Below, piece after piece: positions 42,960 to 52,022 of a stretch of DNA of 64,000 bases. The translations under genes and the position numbers were made by a program. Location of the stretch: positions 1 to 64,000 of the forward strand of contig NZ_JARZHH010000009.1 of NCBI RefSeq assembly GCF_029946515.1, read 5' to 3'. The first letter of the stretch is position 1. Each line of letters opens with the position of its first letter. The notes under the pieces were generated by a model. The model ran no database searches. It saw nothing but the letters and a program-made list of their open reading frames with translations, and was not told the DNA's origin. This stretch comes from Polyangium sp. 6x1 (lineage in GTDB: Bacteria; Myxococcota_A; Polyangia; Polyangiales; Polyangiaceae).

Positions 42960-44402
42960 TCAAAGCGCGTCGGGCAGGTGCCCCAACGCTCCGGCGCGCG
43001 TCTTCGTCGTCGCATCCTTGGTCGTGCATTCGACCTCGGAGCGCGCGTCCTTTTTCACGTCGCACGTATACGTCGCGGTCTCCTTGCATCCAAGGAGCTT
43101 GATCGTGCGCCCGTATCCGGACGCCGACTTGTCCTCGGCCACGGTGATCTGCGCGCTCGCGCATCCATACGCCCGCCCGAATTGCTCACGCGCAATTGCT
43201 CGCCCCTCCACGCCGACGCGCGCGTGCGCTTCGTCGAGACCACACGTGAGGAGCTGCGTCGTCGGATCGCGATCACAGACGAACCGCAGCGCCGTCGGCT
43301 CCTTTCCGCACGTCGCGTCGACATCGACCTGCGCCACGAGCTCGCCCGAGGAGACCCTCGGGGCCTCGGGCCGGCAATCGGGGCGCAGCTTGCCCAGGAC
43401 CTCCAGCGCCTCTTTGCGCACCTCCTCGCGGTCGAGTTTTTTCACCGCGTCGCAGTTCACCTGCCGGGAGCGCAGCTTCGACGCATGACAAAGCAGGGTC
43501 GCGCGTCCCCGGCAGCCCTCGGCGTGCCAGACCTGACCCCAGACCCCCTTGGGAGAATCGTATCGAATGGGCTCCGCCCGCATGCGCGGCGTCGCGCCCA
43601 TCGCGCTGCATTGCGCCTCCTCGGCGTACTCTCGCTCGGCGCGCCGCTGGCTGTCCGCCACCGCCTCGGGCATGGGAGGCTCGGGCGCGCATTGCCCCGC
43701 GTGGTTCTTCGCGGCGTCGAGCGCGCAGGTGAGCGGCATCAGCGTCCCGCAGCCGGACAAAAACACCTCGGTCACCCCGTCCTCGGGAATGGGCCCGGCG
43801 CCTTCCGGGACGAGCGTGGCCGTCTTGCACCCCGTCTGGGCCTGGAAGACGGCGCGCGCGTCCACCACCGCAGCGGCGAACGCCTGCACCTCGGGCGGCG
43901 CGGGCTCGCATTGCGGACGAAGCTTCGTTTGCCCCTCGCCCTTCTCGCAGACATACCGCGCCTCCTTGCCGCAGCCCTGCACCACCACGCGGTGCCCGCG
44001 AAAATCGTTCACGGGGAACTTCCAGGAGAGCGCGTCGTCGTCCGCGGCCTTCACCCCGTCGATCCCGCACCCCGTATCACGCCAGAACATCGCGCGCGCG
44101 ACGAGCGACATGTTGTGGAACGATTGCACCTCGTCGACCTCCCGGGTGCATTCCTCCTCGTTCCACTTGCCGAAATAAAGCGCCGTCACGTACTCGCAGC
44201 TCTCCGAGACCCAGAACCCGCCGCAAGCCTGGAGCAGGCGGCCCGTTTGCACGAGCGGCGCCGTATCGACCTCGCAGGACAAGATATCCTGCGGCGTCGC
44301 GGCGACGGGCGCCGGCCCCGTCGGCCAGCGCGCGCGCGCGCCGCCGCACGCAGAGGCGAGAACGACGCCCGCGACGAGCCACCACCCCCCGTAGGTCCTC
44401 AT
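42960..44402 (-). CDS. Cys-rich repetitive lipoprotein, 480 aa
   Basis: Signal peptide with lipobox LASAC, so lipid-anchored. The mature protein has four loosely repeated modules, each with a helix rich in A, E and R, a central C and the closing pattern G-C-x3-A-x2-x-C (GCGKEARYVCEKG, GCGTLMPLTCALD, GCRGRATLLCHAS, GCKETATYTCDVK). Conserved Cys pairs suggest one disulfide per module. No catalytic motif. It is preceded by a second lipoprotein gene 15 bases upstream, probably one operon. Confidence 0.75.
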   Translation of the reverse strand: MRTYGGWWLVAGVVLASACGGARARWPTGPAPVAATPQDILSCEVDTAPLVQTGRLLQACGGFWVSESCEYVTALYFGKWNEEECTREVDEVQSFHNMSLVARAMFWRDTGCGIDGVKAADDDALSWKFPVNDFRGHRVVVQGCGKEARYVCEKGEGQTKLRPQCEPAPPEVQAFAAAVVDARAVFQAQTGCKTATLVPEGAGPIPEDGVTEVFLSGCGTLMPLTCALDAAKNHAGQCAPEPPMPEAVADSQRRAEREYAEEAQCSAMGATPRMRAEPIRYDSPKGVWGQVWHAEGCRGRATLLCHASKLRSRQVNCDAVKKLDREEVRKEALEVLGKLRPDCRPEAPRVSSGELVAQVDVDATCGKEPTALRFVCDRDPTTQLLTCGLDEAHARVGVEGRAIAREQFGRAYGCASAQITVAEDKSASGYGRTIKLLGCKETATYTCDVKKDARSEVECTTKDATTKTRAGALGHLPDAL

Positions 44403-44417
44403 GAGCTCGATGCTACC

Positions 44418-44792
44418 CTAGCTCCCAGGGCCGCGCGCAACGGCGACGTAGAGGAACGCCTGCTTGCAGCCGTAGCCCTCGTGCAGCGGCTCGTCCACGC
44501 ATAGATCCCGCACGCGATACCGACCACCCCCGCCGTCGGGCGTCTCGATGGTGACGACGCAGTCGAGATCGACGGCGGGGATCTGCGCCGTCCAAAACTG
44601 CCCTGCGGCCCGCATCGCACCGAGCTTCTGCTTCTCGCCGACCGGACACGCGAGCCATACCGAGGCATCCGCGACGGGCTCACGATCGGGCCCCGCGCCG
44701 TCTCGCACGACGACCACCCGAAGGTGACCGGCAGGGTCACACGCGACGAGCAAGAGCGGAACAAGCGCGCGGAGAAAGACGTTTCGCGTCAC
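44418..44792 (-). CDS. Small hypothetical lipoprotein, 124 aa
   Basis: I start at the GTG at 44792, which gives a compact signal VTRNVFLRALVPLLLVAC with the lipobox LVAC; the longer frame adds an unlikely cytoplasmic stretch. The mature part looks like a single beta sandwich (HLRVVVVRDGAG, ADASVWLACPVG, DCVVTIETPDGGGGRYRVRD) with four Cys. It precedes the 480-residue lipoprotein gene, and both may be exported together. Confidence 0.65.
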   Translation of the reverse strand: MTRNVFLRALVPLLLVACDPAGHLRVVVVRDGAGPDREPVADASVWLACPVGEKQKLGAMRAAGQFWTAQIPAVDLDCVVTIETPDGGGGRYRVRDLCVDEPLHEGYGCKQAFLYVAVARGPGS

Positions 44793-44913
44793 TCGATACA
44801 CGTACCACAAGACGCCCGAAAACGGCCAAGCCCGGCTCCACGCCCGCGCCGCTCGCCATGATGTCATCGCCCTTCGCGACGCGCTCGAAACCGGCTACGC
44901 TCCATCCCGCGCC

Positions 44914-46170
44914 ATGACGCCGCGTCCCGACCTCAACGCCCCCGCAAGGAGAATGCTCGCCGCGGCCGCCGCGCTCGCTTTCGGCCTGCTCGGCGCCCCC
45001 GCGGCCGCCGACGAACCCGAGCCCGCTTCCGCTTCCGCTCCCGCTTCCGCTCCCGCGCCCGTCGCCATTCCCGCGCCCGCGCCCGCGCCCATTTCCGACC
45101 CGGAGTATCCTCCTCCCGTCGTCGTCGACGATCCCCCGCCTCCGTCGCCCTCGGCCGTCCCGTACCTGCCCGTCAACTTCGGGTTCATGTATCCGATCAG
45201 CACCAACGTCGGCGCGCCGGACGCCTTCACCCACCTCGACATTGCGCTCATGCTCGGCCGGATCGGCTATCTCGGCGGCCTGCAGATCGGGCCCGTCGGC
45301 TGGGTCGGCTACGATATGCGAGGCGCGCAGATCGGGCTCGCGCACGTCGTCGAGGGTCGCGCCGAGGGGCTCGAGCTCGACGGCATCTTTTCCATTGCGC
45401 AAGGCGATTTCGCCGGCGCGCAGATCGCGGGCCTCATGGGATGGACGAGCGGGCGATTGACCGGCCTCGCGCTCGCGGGGATGGCGAGCTACGTGTACGC
45501 CGACGTCGACGGCGTCCTCGCCGGCGGGCTCCTCTCGGTCGCGCGCGGAAAGGTCCGCGGGCTGCAGATCGCGGGCGGGACGAACATCGGGCGCGTCGAC
45601 GGCTTGCAGCTCGGCATCGTGAACGTCTCGGCCGAGGTGCGCGGCGTGCAGATCGGGCTCATCAACGTGGCGCGGCGGATCAAGGGCGTGCAGGTGGGCG
45701 TTTTGAACATCACCGACAAACTCGAAGGCGAGTCGCTCGGCCTCTTGCCGATCCCGCGGCGCGGCGGCGTCCACCCCGTGATCTGGGGCTCGAATTCGAT
45801 CTTCGCGAACCTCGGCGTGAAGTTCGCGAGCGCGTATGCGTATTCGATCCTCGGGATGGGCCTGCACAACCGGCCGCTCCCGGAGGGGAAACGGCAAGCG
45901 GCGTTCACCGCGGGACTCACGCTGGGCGCGCGCGTGCCGATCGCCGAGGGGTTCGCGGTGGCCGGGGATCTCGGAGGAAACCGGCTCTTCGCGGACGGCG
46001 TGCCGCTCACGACGCACGACGAGCTGTACAAGGCGCGCGTGCTCGTTTCGTTCGAGATTGCCAAACGGCTCGTGCCGTTCGTCGGGGGAGGCGTGGCGAT
46101 GGCGGTGCAGGGATCGGATGATCTGCGGTTCTCGATCCTGCCGGAGGGGACCGCGGGGATCGAGCTTTAA
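44914..46170 (+). CDS. Surface-repeat (LA_2272-like) protein, 418 aa
   Basis: A signal peptide (LAAAAALAFGLLGAPAAAD) leads to a Pro/Ala-Ser linker encoded by a hexanucleotide repeat, then a beta-helix-like array of short repeats with the G-x-Q-I-G-L-x-N/H pattern: RGAQIGLAHVV, AGAQIAGLMG, RGLQIAGGTNIG, DGLQLGIVNVS, RGVQIGLINVA, KGVQVGVLNIT. The C-terminal 110 residues have beta strands and end in a hydrophobic residue, fitting an outer-membrane anchor. It is similar in layout to the LA_2272 surface-repeat family. Its stop (TAA) shares the palindrome TTAA with the stop of the convergent membrane protein gene. Confidence 0.75.
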   Translation: MTPRPDLNAPARRMLAAAAALAFGLLGAPAAADEPEPASASAPASAPAPVAIPAPAPAPISDPEYPPPVVVDDPPPPSPSAVPYLPVNFGFMYPISTNVGAPDAFTHLDIALMLGRIGYLGGLQIGPVGWVGYDMRGAQIGLAHVVEGRAEGLELDGIFSIAQGDFAGAQIAGLMGWTSGRLTGLALAGMASYVYADVDGVLAGGLLSVARGKVRGLQIAGGTNIGRVDGLQLGIVNVSAEVRGVQIGLINVARRIKGVQVGVLNITDKLEGESLGLLPIPRRGGVHPVIWGSNSIFANLGVKFASAYAYSILGMGLHNRPLPEGKRQAAFTAGLTLGARVPIAEGFAVAGDLGGNRLFADGVPLTTHDELYKARVLVSFEIAKRLVPFVGGGVAMAVQGSDDLRFSILPEGTAGIEL

Positions 46171-46814
46171 CCGGCGGCCGTCGTGGCCGTCTCACCCGGC
46201 GCGGGCAGGTTTTCCCCGGCTTGCGCTTCGTCGTGCGCGTCGAGCGCCCGGGCCGCGACGAAAAGCAGCGCCACGTGCGCGAGCGAAACGAGCGCATAGG
46301 CGACGATCGGCACGATGTCGCGCTTCGCGCCGCACACGATGAGGAGCGTCAGGATCAGAAGGACGTTGTGAACCATCGACCAGCGGGCGACCCAGCGGGC
46401 CCGCGCGGCGGCGTTCGGGCCGCGGCGGAGCATGAGGACGCCGAGCCCGAGCAGCGATCCGGCCACGAAGAGGCCACTCGGCGCCGAGGCCGTCAGGATG
46501 AGGACGATGGGCTCCATGGCCTCGACGGGCCTCCCGAACATCTCCAGGCTGACGACGAGCCCCACGAGCGCCGCCAGCGCCCCCGGGATGACCATCTGCC
46601 CAAGCAAAAAGCTCGTGATCGCGGCGACCTTCACCGATCGCGGCGTCTTGCCGGGCACCCAGACCGGCACCTCGGCGGCGCGGTAAGCGCTGCCGCCGCG
46701 CTTCTCGTACCGCGAAAGAACGAGCCCCCACACATCGCGCCCTGCGACCCGGCCGACCACGTACAGCAGCGACGGTAGCAGCAGGGACCCCACAACGAGA
46801 ATGACGATCTCCAT
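46167..46814 (-). CDS. Integral membrane protein, 215 aa
   Basis: I start at the ATG at 46814, because MEIVILVVGSLLLPSLLYVV is a good first span; the longer frame would put a polar tail in front. About six hydrophobic segments follow (VIPGALAALVGLVVSLEMFG, PIVLILTASAPSGLFVAGS, MVHNVLLILTLLIVCG, VAYALVSLAHVALLFVAARA). No transporter or enzyme motif. Convergent and overlapping by four bases with the surface-repeat gene. Confidence 0.7.
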   Translation of the reverse strand: MEIVILVVGSLLLPSLLYVVGRVAGRDVWGLVLSRYEKRGGSAYRAAEVPVWVPGKTPRSVKVAAITSFLLGQMVIPGALAALVGLVVSLEMFGRPVEAMEPIVLILTASAPSGLFVAGSLLGLGVLMLRRGPNAAARARWVARWSMVHNVLLILTLLIVCGAKRDIVPIVAYALVSLAHVALLFVAARALDAHDEAQAGENLPAPGETATTAAG

Positions 46815-47077
46815 CGTGACCTCGGCCTCGATCGATGGACGCCCGAGGAGCGCCGAACGTTCCGTGGCATCCGAGGAGTTAGGGTGCAGGGTTCGAGGAG
46901 ACAAGGTGGCAAGCCCGGTCACCAGCGCGCCTTTTTTCTCTGCCTGAGGACGACACTCGGACCGGACATTTTCGAGTTCCGGTCATAAAAGTTACCATAT
47001 CGACGCGCCTTTCCGATCCTGGTAGACATTCGCCCCTGTCCGGGATGGTCACGAATCGGAACAAGGAGTCGTCGCCC

Positions 47078-47932
47078 ATGAAGAAGCTTGGTCTCGTCTA
47101 CGGATTGCTCGCCCTCTCCGCGGCTCTCGCGACCGGCTGCGTCGCCGAGTCGGGTGAGCCGGAGGACCTCGAGAACGTCGGGATGGGAATCACCTGGGAG
47201 GAGTTCAAGGCGAACGCCTATCAGGAGCCGGACACCGGCGTGTACATCGTCGACGGCGATACGCCGATGTTCAGCGAAGCCGAGCTCGAAGCGTTTTACC
47301 TCGAGCACGTGCAAGAGGGCGCGCTCGCGGTCATGACCTCGGGCGGCGGCGACGTGAAATGGGATTCGACGACGGCGCTGAACATCACGTATTGCATCAG
47401 CACGGGCTTCGGCAGCCGCTACAGCGCCGTCGTGAATGCGATGAACACGGCCACGAGCGCCTGGGAAGGCTCGGCGAACGTGAATTTCGTCCACAAGAGC
47501 GATCAGGACGCGAACTGCTCGGCGCAGAACAAGAACGTGATCTTCGACGTTCGCCCGGTGAACGTGGGCGGGCAATACCTCGCGCGCGCGTTCTTCCCGA
47601 ACACGAGCCGCAGCGGTCGCAACGTGCTCATCGACAACACGGCCTTCACGACGCAAGGCATCTCGCTCGACGGCGTCCTGCGCCACGAGCTCGGCCACAC
47701 GCTCGGCTTCCGGCACGAGCACACGCGCCCCGAGGCGGGCGCCTGCTTCGAGGACAACAACTGGCGCGCCCTCACGCCGTACGATTCGAGCTCCGTCATG
47801 CACTACCCGCAGTGCAATGGGACGAACTCCTGGGCGCTCAACCTGACGAGCCAGGACAAGGCAGGCGCGGCCGCGCTCTACGGCGCCCCGGGCAGCGGCG
47901 GCGGCGGCGGCGGCGGCAAGGGCAACAAGTGA
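47078..47932 (+). CDS. Metzincin metalloprotease, lipoprotein, 284 aa
   Basis: Zinc endopeptidase. The active site is HELGHTLGFRHEHTRPE (three zinc His and the catalytic Glu) followed by the Met-turn SVMHYPQC. The start at 47078 is supported by an AAGGAG site and by a signal with lipobox LATGC. A short propeptide precedes the catalytic part (WDSTTALNITYCIS). The tail is a poly-Gly run with GKGNK. It resembles the myxobacterial M12/M57-like exported proteases used in predation or protein scavenging. A strong terminator follows. Confidence 0.9.
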   Translation: MKKLGLVYGLLALSAALATGCVAESGEPEDLENVGMGITWEEFKANAYQEPDTGVYIVDGDTPMFSEAELEAFYLEHVQEGALAVMTSGGGDVKWDSTTALNITYCISTGFGSRYSAVVNAMNTATSAWEGSANVNFVHKSDQDANCSAQNKNVIFDVRPVNVGGQYLARAFFPNTSRSGRNVLIDNTAFTTQGISLDGVLRHELGHTLGFRHEHTRPEAGACFEDNNWRALTPYDSSSVMHYPQCNGTNSWALNLTSQDKAGAAALYGAPGSGGGGGGGKGNK

Positions 47933-47956
47933 TCGGCTGACAGAAGCCGCGGGAGG

Positions 47957-47992
47957 AAAAAGGGGTCCTGGCCCGCGCCGGGACCCCTTTTT
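47957..47992. terminator. Bidirectional intrinsic terminator
   Basis: Perfect 12-bp stem: arms AAAAAGGGGTCC (47957-47968) and GGACCCCTTTTT (47981-47992). The T-run on either strand follows the GC-rich part, so it can stop both the metzincin transcript (plus) and the pyrophosphatase transcript (minus). Confidence 0.9.
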
Positions 47993-47996
47993 CATT

Positions 47997-48539
47997 TCAG
48001 GGTTTGCCCCAGGCCGCGTCCTTCCGGTAGGTCGCGAGCGACTCGGCGATCACCTCGAGCGCGCGCTTGCGCGCGTAGAGGTCGTCGACCTCGCTGATCT
48101 TGCCTTCGAGGATCTTGTAGTCCTGAAAGAATCGCCGGATCTCGGCGAGGACGTGCGGCGGGAGCTCCGTCGCCTCCGCGTAATGGGCATACGCAGGATC
48201 GTCGATCGCGACGGCGATGATCTTGTCGTCGACGCCCTTGTCGTCCCGCATGCGAAACCCACCGACGGGCCGGGCGCGCACGATGGTCAGCGGATGCACG
48301 GGCTCCTGCATCAAGACGAGGATGTCGAGCGCATCGCCGTCGCCCGCGTGCGTCTGCGGGATGAACCCGTAATTCGCAGGGTAGTGGACCGACGAATAGA
48401 GGACACGGTCGAGCATGAGCAGCCCCGTGCGCTTGTCGAGCTCGTACTTGAGCTTGGATCCACGCGGGATCTCGATGACCGCAGGGACGAACTGGTCGAC
48501 GGTGGACGGGACGACGTGAATATCGTGAAGAGGGTGCAT
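47997..48539 (-). CDS. ppa: Inorganic pyrophosphatase, family I, 180 aa
   Basis: Hydrolyses pyrophosphate to phosphate, pulling biosynthetic reactions forward. The signature DGDALDILVL carries the metal-binding Asp residues (Ala replaces the usual Pro), with EIPRGSKLKYELDKRTG, YPANYGFIPQT and DDKIIAVAIDDPAY as further family blocks. Length is normal for the family. The start is the ATG just before the HPLHDI segment, and the longer frame upstream belongs to the preceding gene. It follows the SBBP lipoprotein gene on the same strand after 56 bases and ends at the bidirectional terminator. Confidence 0.93.
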   Translation of the reverse strand: MHPLHDIHVVPSTVDQFVPAVIEIPRGSKLKYELDKRTGLLMLDRVLYSSVHYPANYGFIPQTHAGDGDALDILVLMQEPVHPLTIVRARPVGGFRMRDDKGVDDKIIAVAIDDPAYAHYAEATELPPHVLAEIRRFFQDYKILEGKISEVDDLYARKRALEVIAESLATYRKDAAWGKP

Positions 48540-48595
48540 GGTCTCGGGGGGGAAAGGGGGTCCGCCGGAGCGAACCCCCGGAGGGAACCATTCGA

Positions 48596-50749
48596 TCAGG
48601 GAGCGAGCTTCGCGAGGAACATGTCGGTTCCGCCGGCGGAGGTGAAGGGGCCGCCGCCGAAATCGATGATGTTTTCGAACGAGCCCGTCACCCACGTGTT
48701 CGTCAGCGGGTCGATCGCGACGGCCTCGCCCGACTGGTTCGTCATCATGCCGCTGCCGTACCGGCGCAGCCAGAGCGGCGCGCCAGCCGGGTTGAGCTTG
48801 GCCACGAAGACGTCGCGCCCGCCCGCGCTCACGGCCGGGCCGCCGCCGAAGTCGACCTGGTTGAAGAACTCGCCCGTCACCACGATGTTGCCGAAGACGT
48901 CGACCGCGAGGCCCTGGCCGCGCTGCGCGCTCAGGTTGCCGAACTTCTTGCTCCAGACGTGGTTGCCCGTGGCGTCGAGCTTCGCGATGTACCCGTCGAC
49001 GTTGGCCGTGCCGTCCGTGCAGGTGAGCGTGGCGCCGCCGAACGAGAACGAGCCGGCAAACTCGCCCGTGAGGACGACGTCGCCATTGGTGGGATCGACG
49101 GCCACGGCGAACGCGCGCTGGTTCGCGGCGTCGCCGAAGCCCTTGCTCCACTTGAACCCGCCGGCGTTGTCGAACCGAGCCACCGCGATGTCGTAGTCGC
49201 CCGCGCTCGTGAGCGTGCTGCCGCCGATGGTGATGGTGTTCTGGAAGGCGCCGACGAACGTCACGTCGCCGTCCGAGCCCACCGCGACCTCGTAGCCGAA
49301 CTGCGTGCCCGCGCCGCCCAGAACCTTGGCGAAGACCGGGGTGCCGGTGTTCGAGAGCTTGAGGAGCATCGCGTCGAGCCCCTCCACGTTCGTCAAATTG
49401 AGGCCGCCGAAGGTGACGTCGCCCGAAAACTGGCCGGTCACGAAGGCCGCGCCGGTCGCGTCGACCGCGATGTCCGTGCCCTGCTGGGTCACGGTGTTGC
49501 CGACGGCGCGCTGCCAGGAAGAACCGTTGACGTAGTTGCCGTTCGTGTCGAGCTTGGCGGCGTAGAGATCGTCGCCGCCCGCGCTCGTGAGGGGGCCCCC
49601 GCCGAAGTTGATCGAGCCCTGGAACGAGCCCGTGACGTACACGTTGCCCGCGCCGTCGACCGCGATGCCGTTGCCGACCTGGTTCGAGGCGTTGCCATAC
49701 TTCTTCGCCCAGAGGACGTTGCCCATCGCGTCGTACTTCGCGATGAGGACGTCGAAGCCGCCCGCGCTCGTGAGCGTGCCAATGGCGCCGCCGAAGTCGA
49801 GCGCGCCCTCGAAGTGGCCGATCGTGTAGACGTTGCCCTGGGCGTCGACCGCGACGTCCATGCCGACCTGGTTCGAGACGTTGCCAAACACCTTGCTCGC
49901 GACGTGGTTGCCCGTGCACGCGAGCGCCGCGCCGCTGCAGTCCTCGTCCGCAGCCGAGGCGCAGTTGTCGAGCGACGGCAGGACCTCCCCCGTGCAGGGG
50001 CCGTAGCCCGTACCATCCGGGAGGCAGGTCTGGGAGCCGGCCATGCACACGCCGACGCCGTTCGTGTTGTCGGGTCCGGTGTAACAAACGATGCTGGTAC
50101 CCGGCGCGCAGGCGCAGCCGATGCCGTCGTCCGGCGCGCCGTCGCAGTCGTCGTCCTGCATGTTGCAGACCTCGGCCGAGGGCAGGACCTGCCCGACGCA
50201 CGCGCCGTAGGACTGGCCGTCGGGCTGGCAGGTCGCCTTGCCCATCACGCAGACGCCCATGCCGGCCGTGCCGGACGGTCCGTCGTAGCAGTCCATCATG
50301 TCGCCCGGGACGCAGACGCAGCTCGGATCGTCGTCGACGTTGCCATCGCAGTCGTCATCGACGCCGTTGCACGTCTCGGCCGCGGGGACGACCTCGTCGA
50401 CGCACGCGCCAAACTCGCCGTTCGGCTCGCACGTCTGCACGCCAGCCTTGCAGGGGCCAACGTCCTGCGTGCCGTCGGGCCCGGAGTAACACGTCTGCGT
50501 GGTGCCGATGGTGCAGCCGGACATACCGCCGGTGCCACCCTGGCCACCACCGCCCTGGCCACCGACGCCGCCCGTCCCGCCGCCGCCGTCGCCGCCCATC
50601 CCGCCGACGCCGCCGGTCCCGCCGGCGCCGCCCTGCGCGATGCCGCCAGTCGTGTTCGGGGCGGGGTCGCTGCAGCCGGCAGCGCCGCAGAGCAAGGCGA
50701 GCGTGATGGTGGGGAAAGAAAGAGAAAGAAGTCGCGATCGGCGAAGCAT
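48596..50749 (-). CDS. SBBP-type repeat lipoprotein with Cys-rich Asp repeats, 717 aa
   Basis: Signal peptide with lipobox (AAGC), then a poly-Gly linker (GGAGGTGGVGGMGGDGGGG). Three repeats of about 50 residues follow with C-Y-x-G-P and CN-x-x-DDDCDG (MopE-like, probably calcium-binding). Then about six SBBP/propeller-like repeats, each with D-x-x-GNVY-x-x-G-x-F and a closing F-G-G-G-P-x-T-S-A-G-G. It is probably a surface adhesin-like protein. The start at 50749 fits the signal peptide. Divergent from the 309-residue lipoprotein gene, which shares a Gly-rich linker. Confidence 0.85.
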   Translation of the reverse strand: MLRRSRLLSLSFPTITLALLCGAAGCSDPAPNTTGGIAQGGAGGTGGVGGMGGDGGGGTGGVGGQGGGGQGGTGGMSGCTIGTTQTCYSGPDGTQDVGPCKAGVQTCEPNGEFGACVDEVVPAAETCNGVDDDCDGNVDDDPSCVCVPGDMMDCYDGPSGTAGMGVCVMGKATCQPDGQSYGACVGQVLPSAEVCNMQDDDCDGAPDDGIGCACAPGTSIVCYTGPDNTNGVGVCMAGSQTCLPDGTGYGPCTGEVLPSLDNCASAADEDCSGAALACTGNHVASKVFGNVSNQVGMDVAVDAQGNVYTIGHFEGALDFGGAIGTLTSAGGFDVLIAKYDAMGNVLWAKKYGNASNQVGNGIAVDGAGNVYVTGSFQGSINFGGGPLTSAGGDDLYAAKLDTNGNYVNGSSWQRAVGNTVTQQGTDIAVDATGAAFVTGQFSGDVTFGGLNLTNVEGLDAMLLKLSNTGTPVFAKVLGGAGTQFGYEVAVGSDGDVTFVGAFQNTITIGGSTLTSAGDYDIAVARFDNAGGFKWSKGFGDAANQRAFAVAVDPTNGDVVLTGEFAGSFSFGGATLTCTDGTANVDGYIAKLDATGNHVWSKKFGNLSAQRGQGLAVDVFGNIVVTGEFFNQVDFGGGPAVSAGGRDVFVAKLNPAGAPLWLRRYGSGMMTNQSGEAVAIDPLTNTWVTGSFENIIDFGGGPFTSAGGTDMFLAKLAP

Positions 50750-50971
50750 GTCTGGAGCCTCCGGCGTGGACCGAGGGAAGTGATCCCTAGTTTCCGTCAC
50801 ATTACCGAATGCAAGGCCATCCACAATACCCGGGCCACTTCCCGCCGGTTGTGTCCGGATCGCTCAGGAAACAGTGTCCAGGAGCGCGCCTTGACGCCCG
50901 GGAGGGGGTCTGGTCTCCTCGGATCCTGGATGGGCGTCCGCGAAGGACGCCGAATTCCTGGAGTTTTACCC

Positions 50972-51901
50972 ATGCGAAGAGCCTCCTTGCTTCCTTTCTG
51001 GTTCGGCGTGATCGCCGCTACGGCGCTGGTGGTCGGCTGCGCAGCCGACACAGGCGGCGCCATCCGCGGCGGCGGAGGAGAAGGCGGCGAAGCCGGGCAA
51101 GGGCAAGGAGGCTCAGCCGGGCAAGGCGGGCAGGGAGGATCGGCCGGGCAGGGCGGCGACGGCGGGTTCAACTTCCCGACCGACGGCGGCACACCCGACC
51201 CGGAGGTGCCCGGCGAAGTGTTCGGCCACAGCGCCGACACGCTCTACAAGCTCGAGCCGTACTCGAAGCAGGTGACGGTCGTCGGCGAGTTCCAGGGTTG
51301 TTCCGGTGTCATCGACCTGGCCATCGACAAGGACTCGAAGATCATCGCGACGACGTTCGGCGCGCTCTACTGGGTCGACAAGGCAACGGCGAAGTGCACG
51401 GAGATCGCGACGGGCAGCTACCCGAACTCGCTCTCGTTCGTGCCAGCCGGCACGCTCGACGACAACGCAGAAGCGCTCGTCGGCTACCAGGGCGCGACGT
51501 ACGTGCGAATCGACACGGTGACCGGGCAGATGACGACGGTCGGCGCGATCGGCGGCGGCTACACGTCGAGCGGAGACATCGTGTCCGTGAAGGGCGGCGG
51601 AACGTACCTCACGGTGAAGGGCAACAGCTGCAGCGATTGTCTGGTCGAGGTGAACCCGAAGACCGGTGCGCTGCTGAAGAACTGGGGCTCGGTGGGCTAC
51701 CAGGACGTCTTCGGAATCGCGTTCTGGGCCGGCATCGTCTACGGCTTCACGGACCAAGGCCAGCTCTTCGAGATCGCGTTCAACGCCGGCGGCAGCGGTA
51801 TCGAGACGAAGGCGATCCCGATCCCAGACGCCCCGTCGGACCTCGTGTTCTGGGGCGCAGGCTCGACGACGATCGCACCGCCCACGCAGCCGCCGAAGTA
51901 G
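50972..51901 (+). CDS. Gly-rich lipoprotein with propeller-like repeats, 309 aa
   Basis: Signal with lipobox LVVGC, then a linker of GGSAGQGGQG units. The C-terminal 230 residues have repeated beta motifs (DTLYKLEPYSKQVTVVG, GALYWVDKATAKCTEI, ATYVRIDTVTGQMTTVGA, CLVEVNPKTGALLKNWG), like a single-domain beta propeller. A Cys pair (CSDC) is conserved in pattern. Divergent from the SBBP gene, with a 220-base shared promoter region. Its stop codon TAG is the first base group of a composite hairpin repeat. Confidence 0.8.
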   Translation: MRRASLLPFWFGVIAATALVVGCAADTGGAIRGGGGEGGEAGQGQGGSAGQGGQGGSAGQGGDGGFNFPTDGGTPDPEVPGEVFGHSADTLYKLEPYSKQVTVVGEFQGCSGVIDLAIDKDSKIIATTFGALYWVDKATAKCTEIATGSYPNSLSFVPAGTLDDNAEALVGYQGATYVRIDTVTGQMTTVGAIGGGYTSSGDIVSVKGGGTYLTVKGNSCSDCLVEVNPKTGALLKNWGSVGYQDVFGIAFWAGIVYGFTDQGQLFEIAFNAGGSGIETKAIPIPDAPSDLVFWGAGSTTIAPPTQPPK

Positions 51902-52015
51902 CGTAGCGCCGGGGTTTCACCCCGGACCCGACCAGGGGCTGTTCGCCCCTGGACCCGAACCAGGGCCAGCCCTGGACCTCAGGTGCATCGACTGCGGTGC
52001 AGTCGATGCAACGAG
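51896..52015 (+). repeat. Composite hairpin repeat, copy 4
   Basis: Starts at the stop of the 309-residue lipoprotein gene (GTAGCGTAGCGCCGGGG). Stems: CCGGGG/CCCCGG, CCAGGGGC/GCCCCTGG-like, CCAGGGC/GCCCTGG, and an 11-bp stem with arms GCATCGACTGC (51985-51995) and GCAGTCGATGC (51999-52009). Between convergent genes, so it may end transcription from both. Confidence 0.85.
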
Positions 52016-52022
52016 TCGAGCC

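Noticed and set aside
48959-51901. A 980-codon open frame on the plus strand across the SBBP lipoprotein gene
   Set aside because: Only its last 309 codons (from 50972) have a signal peptide and protein-like sequence; the rest is the antisense of the SBBP gene with Arg/Ala-Val-Asp-rich content typical of GC-rich shadows.
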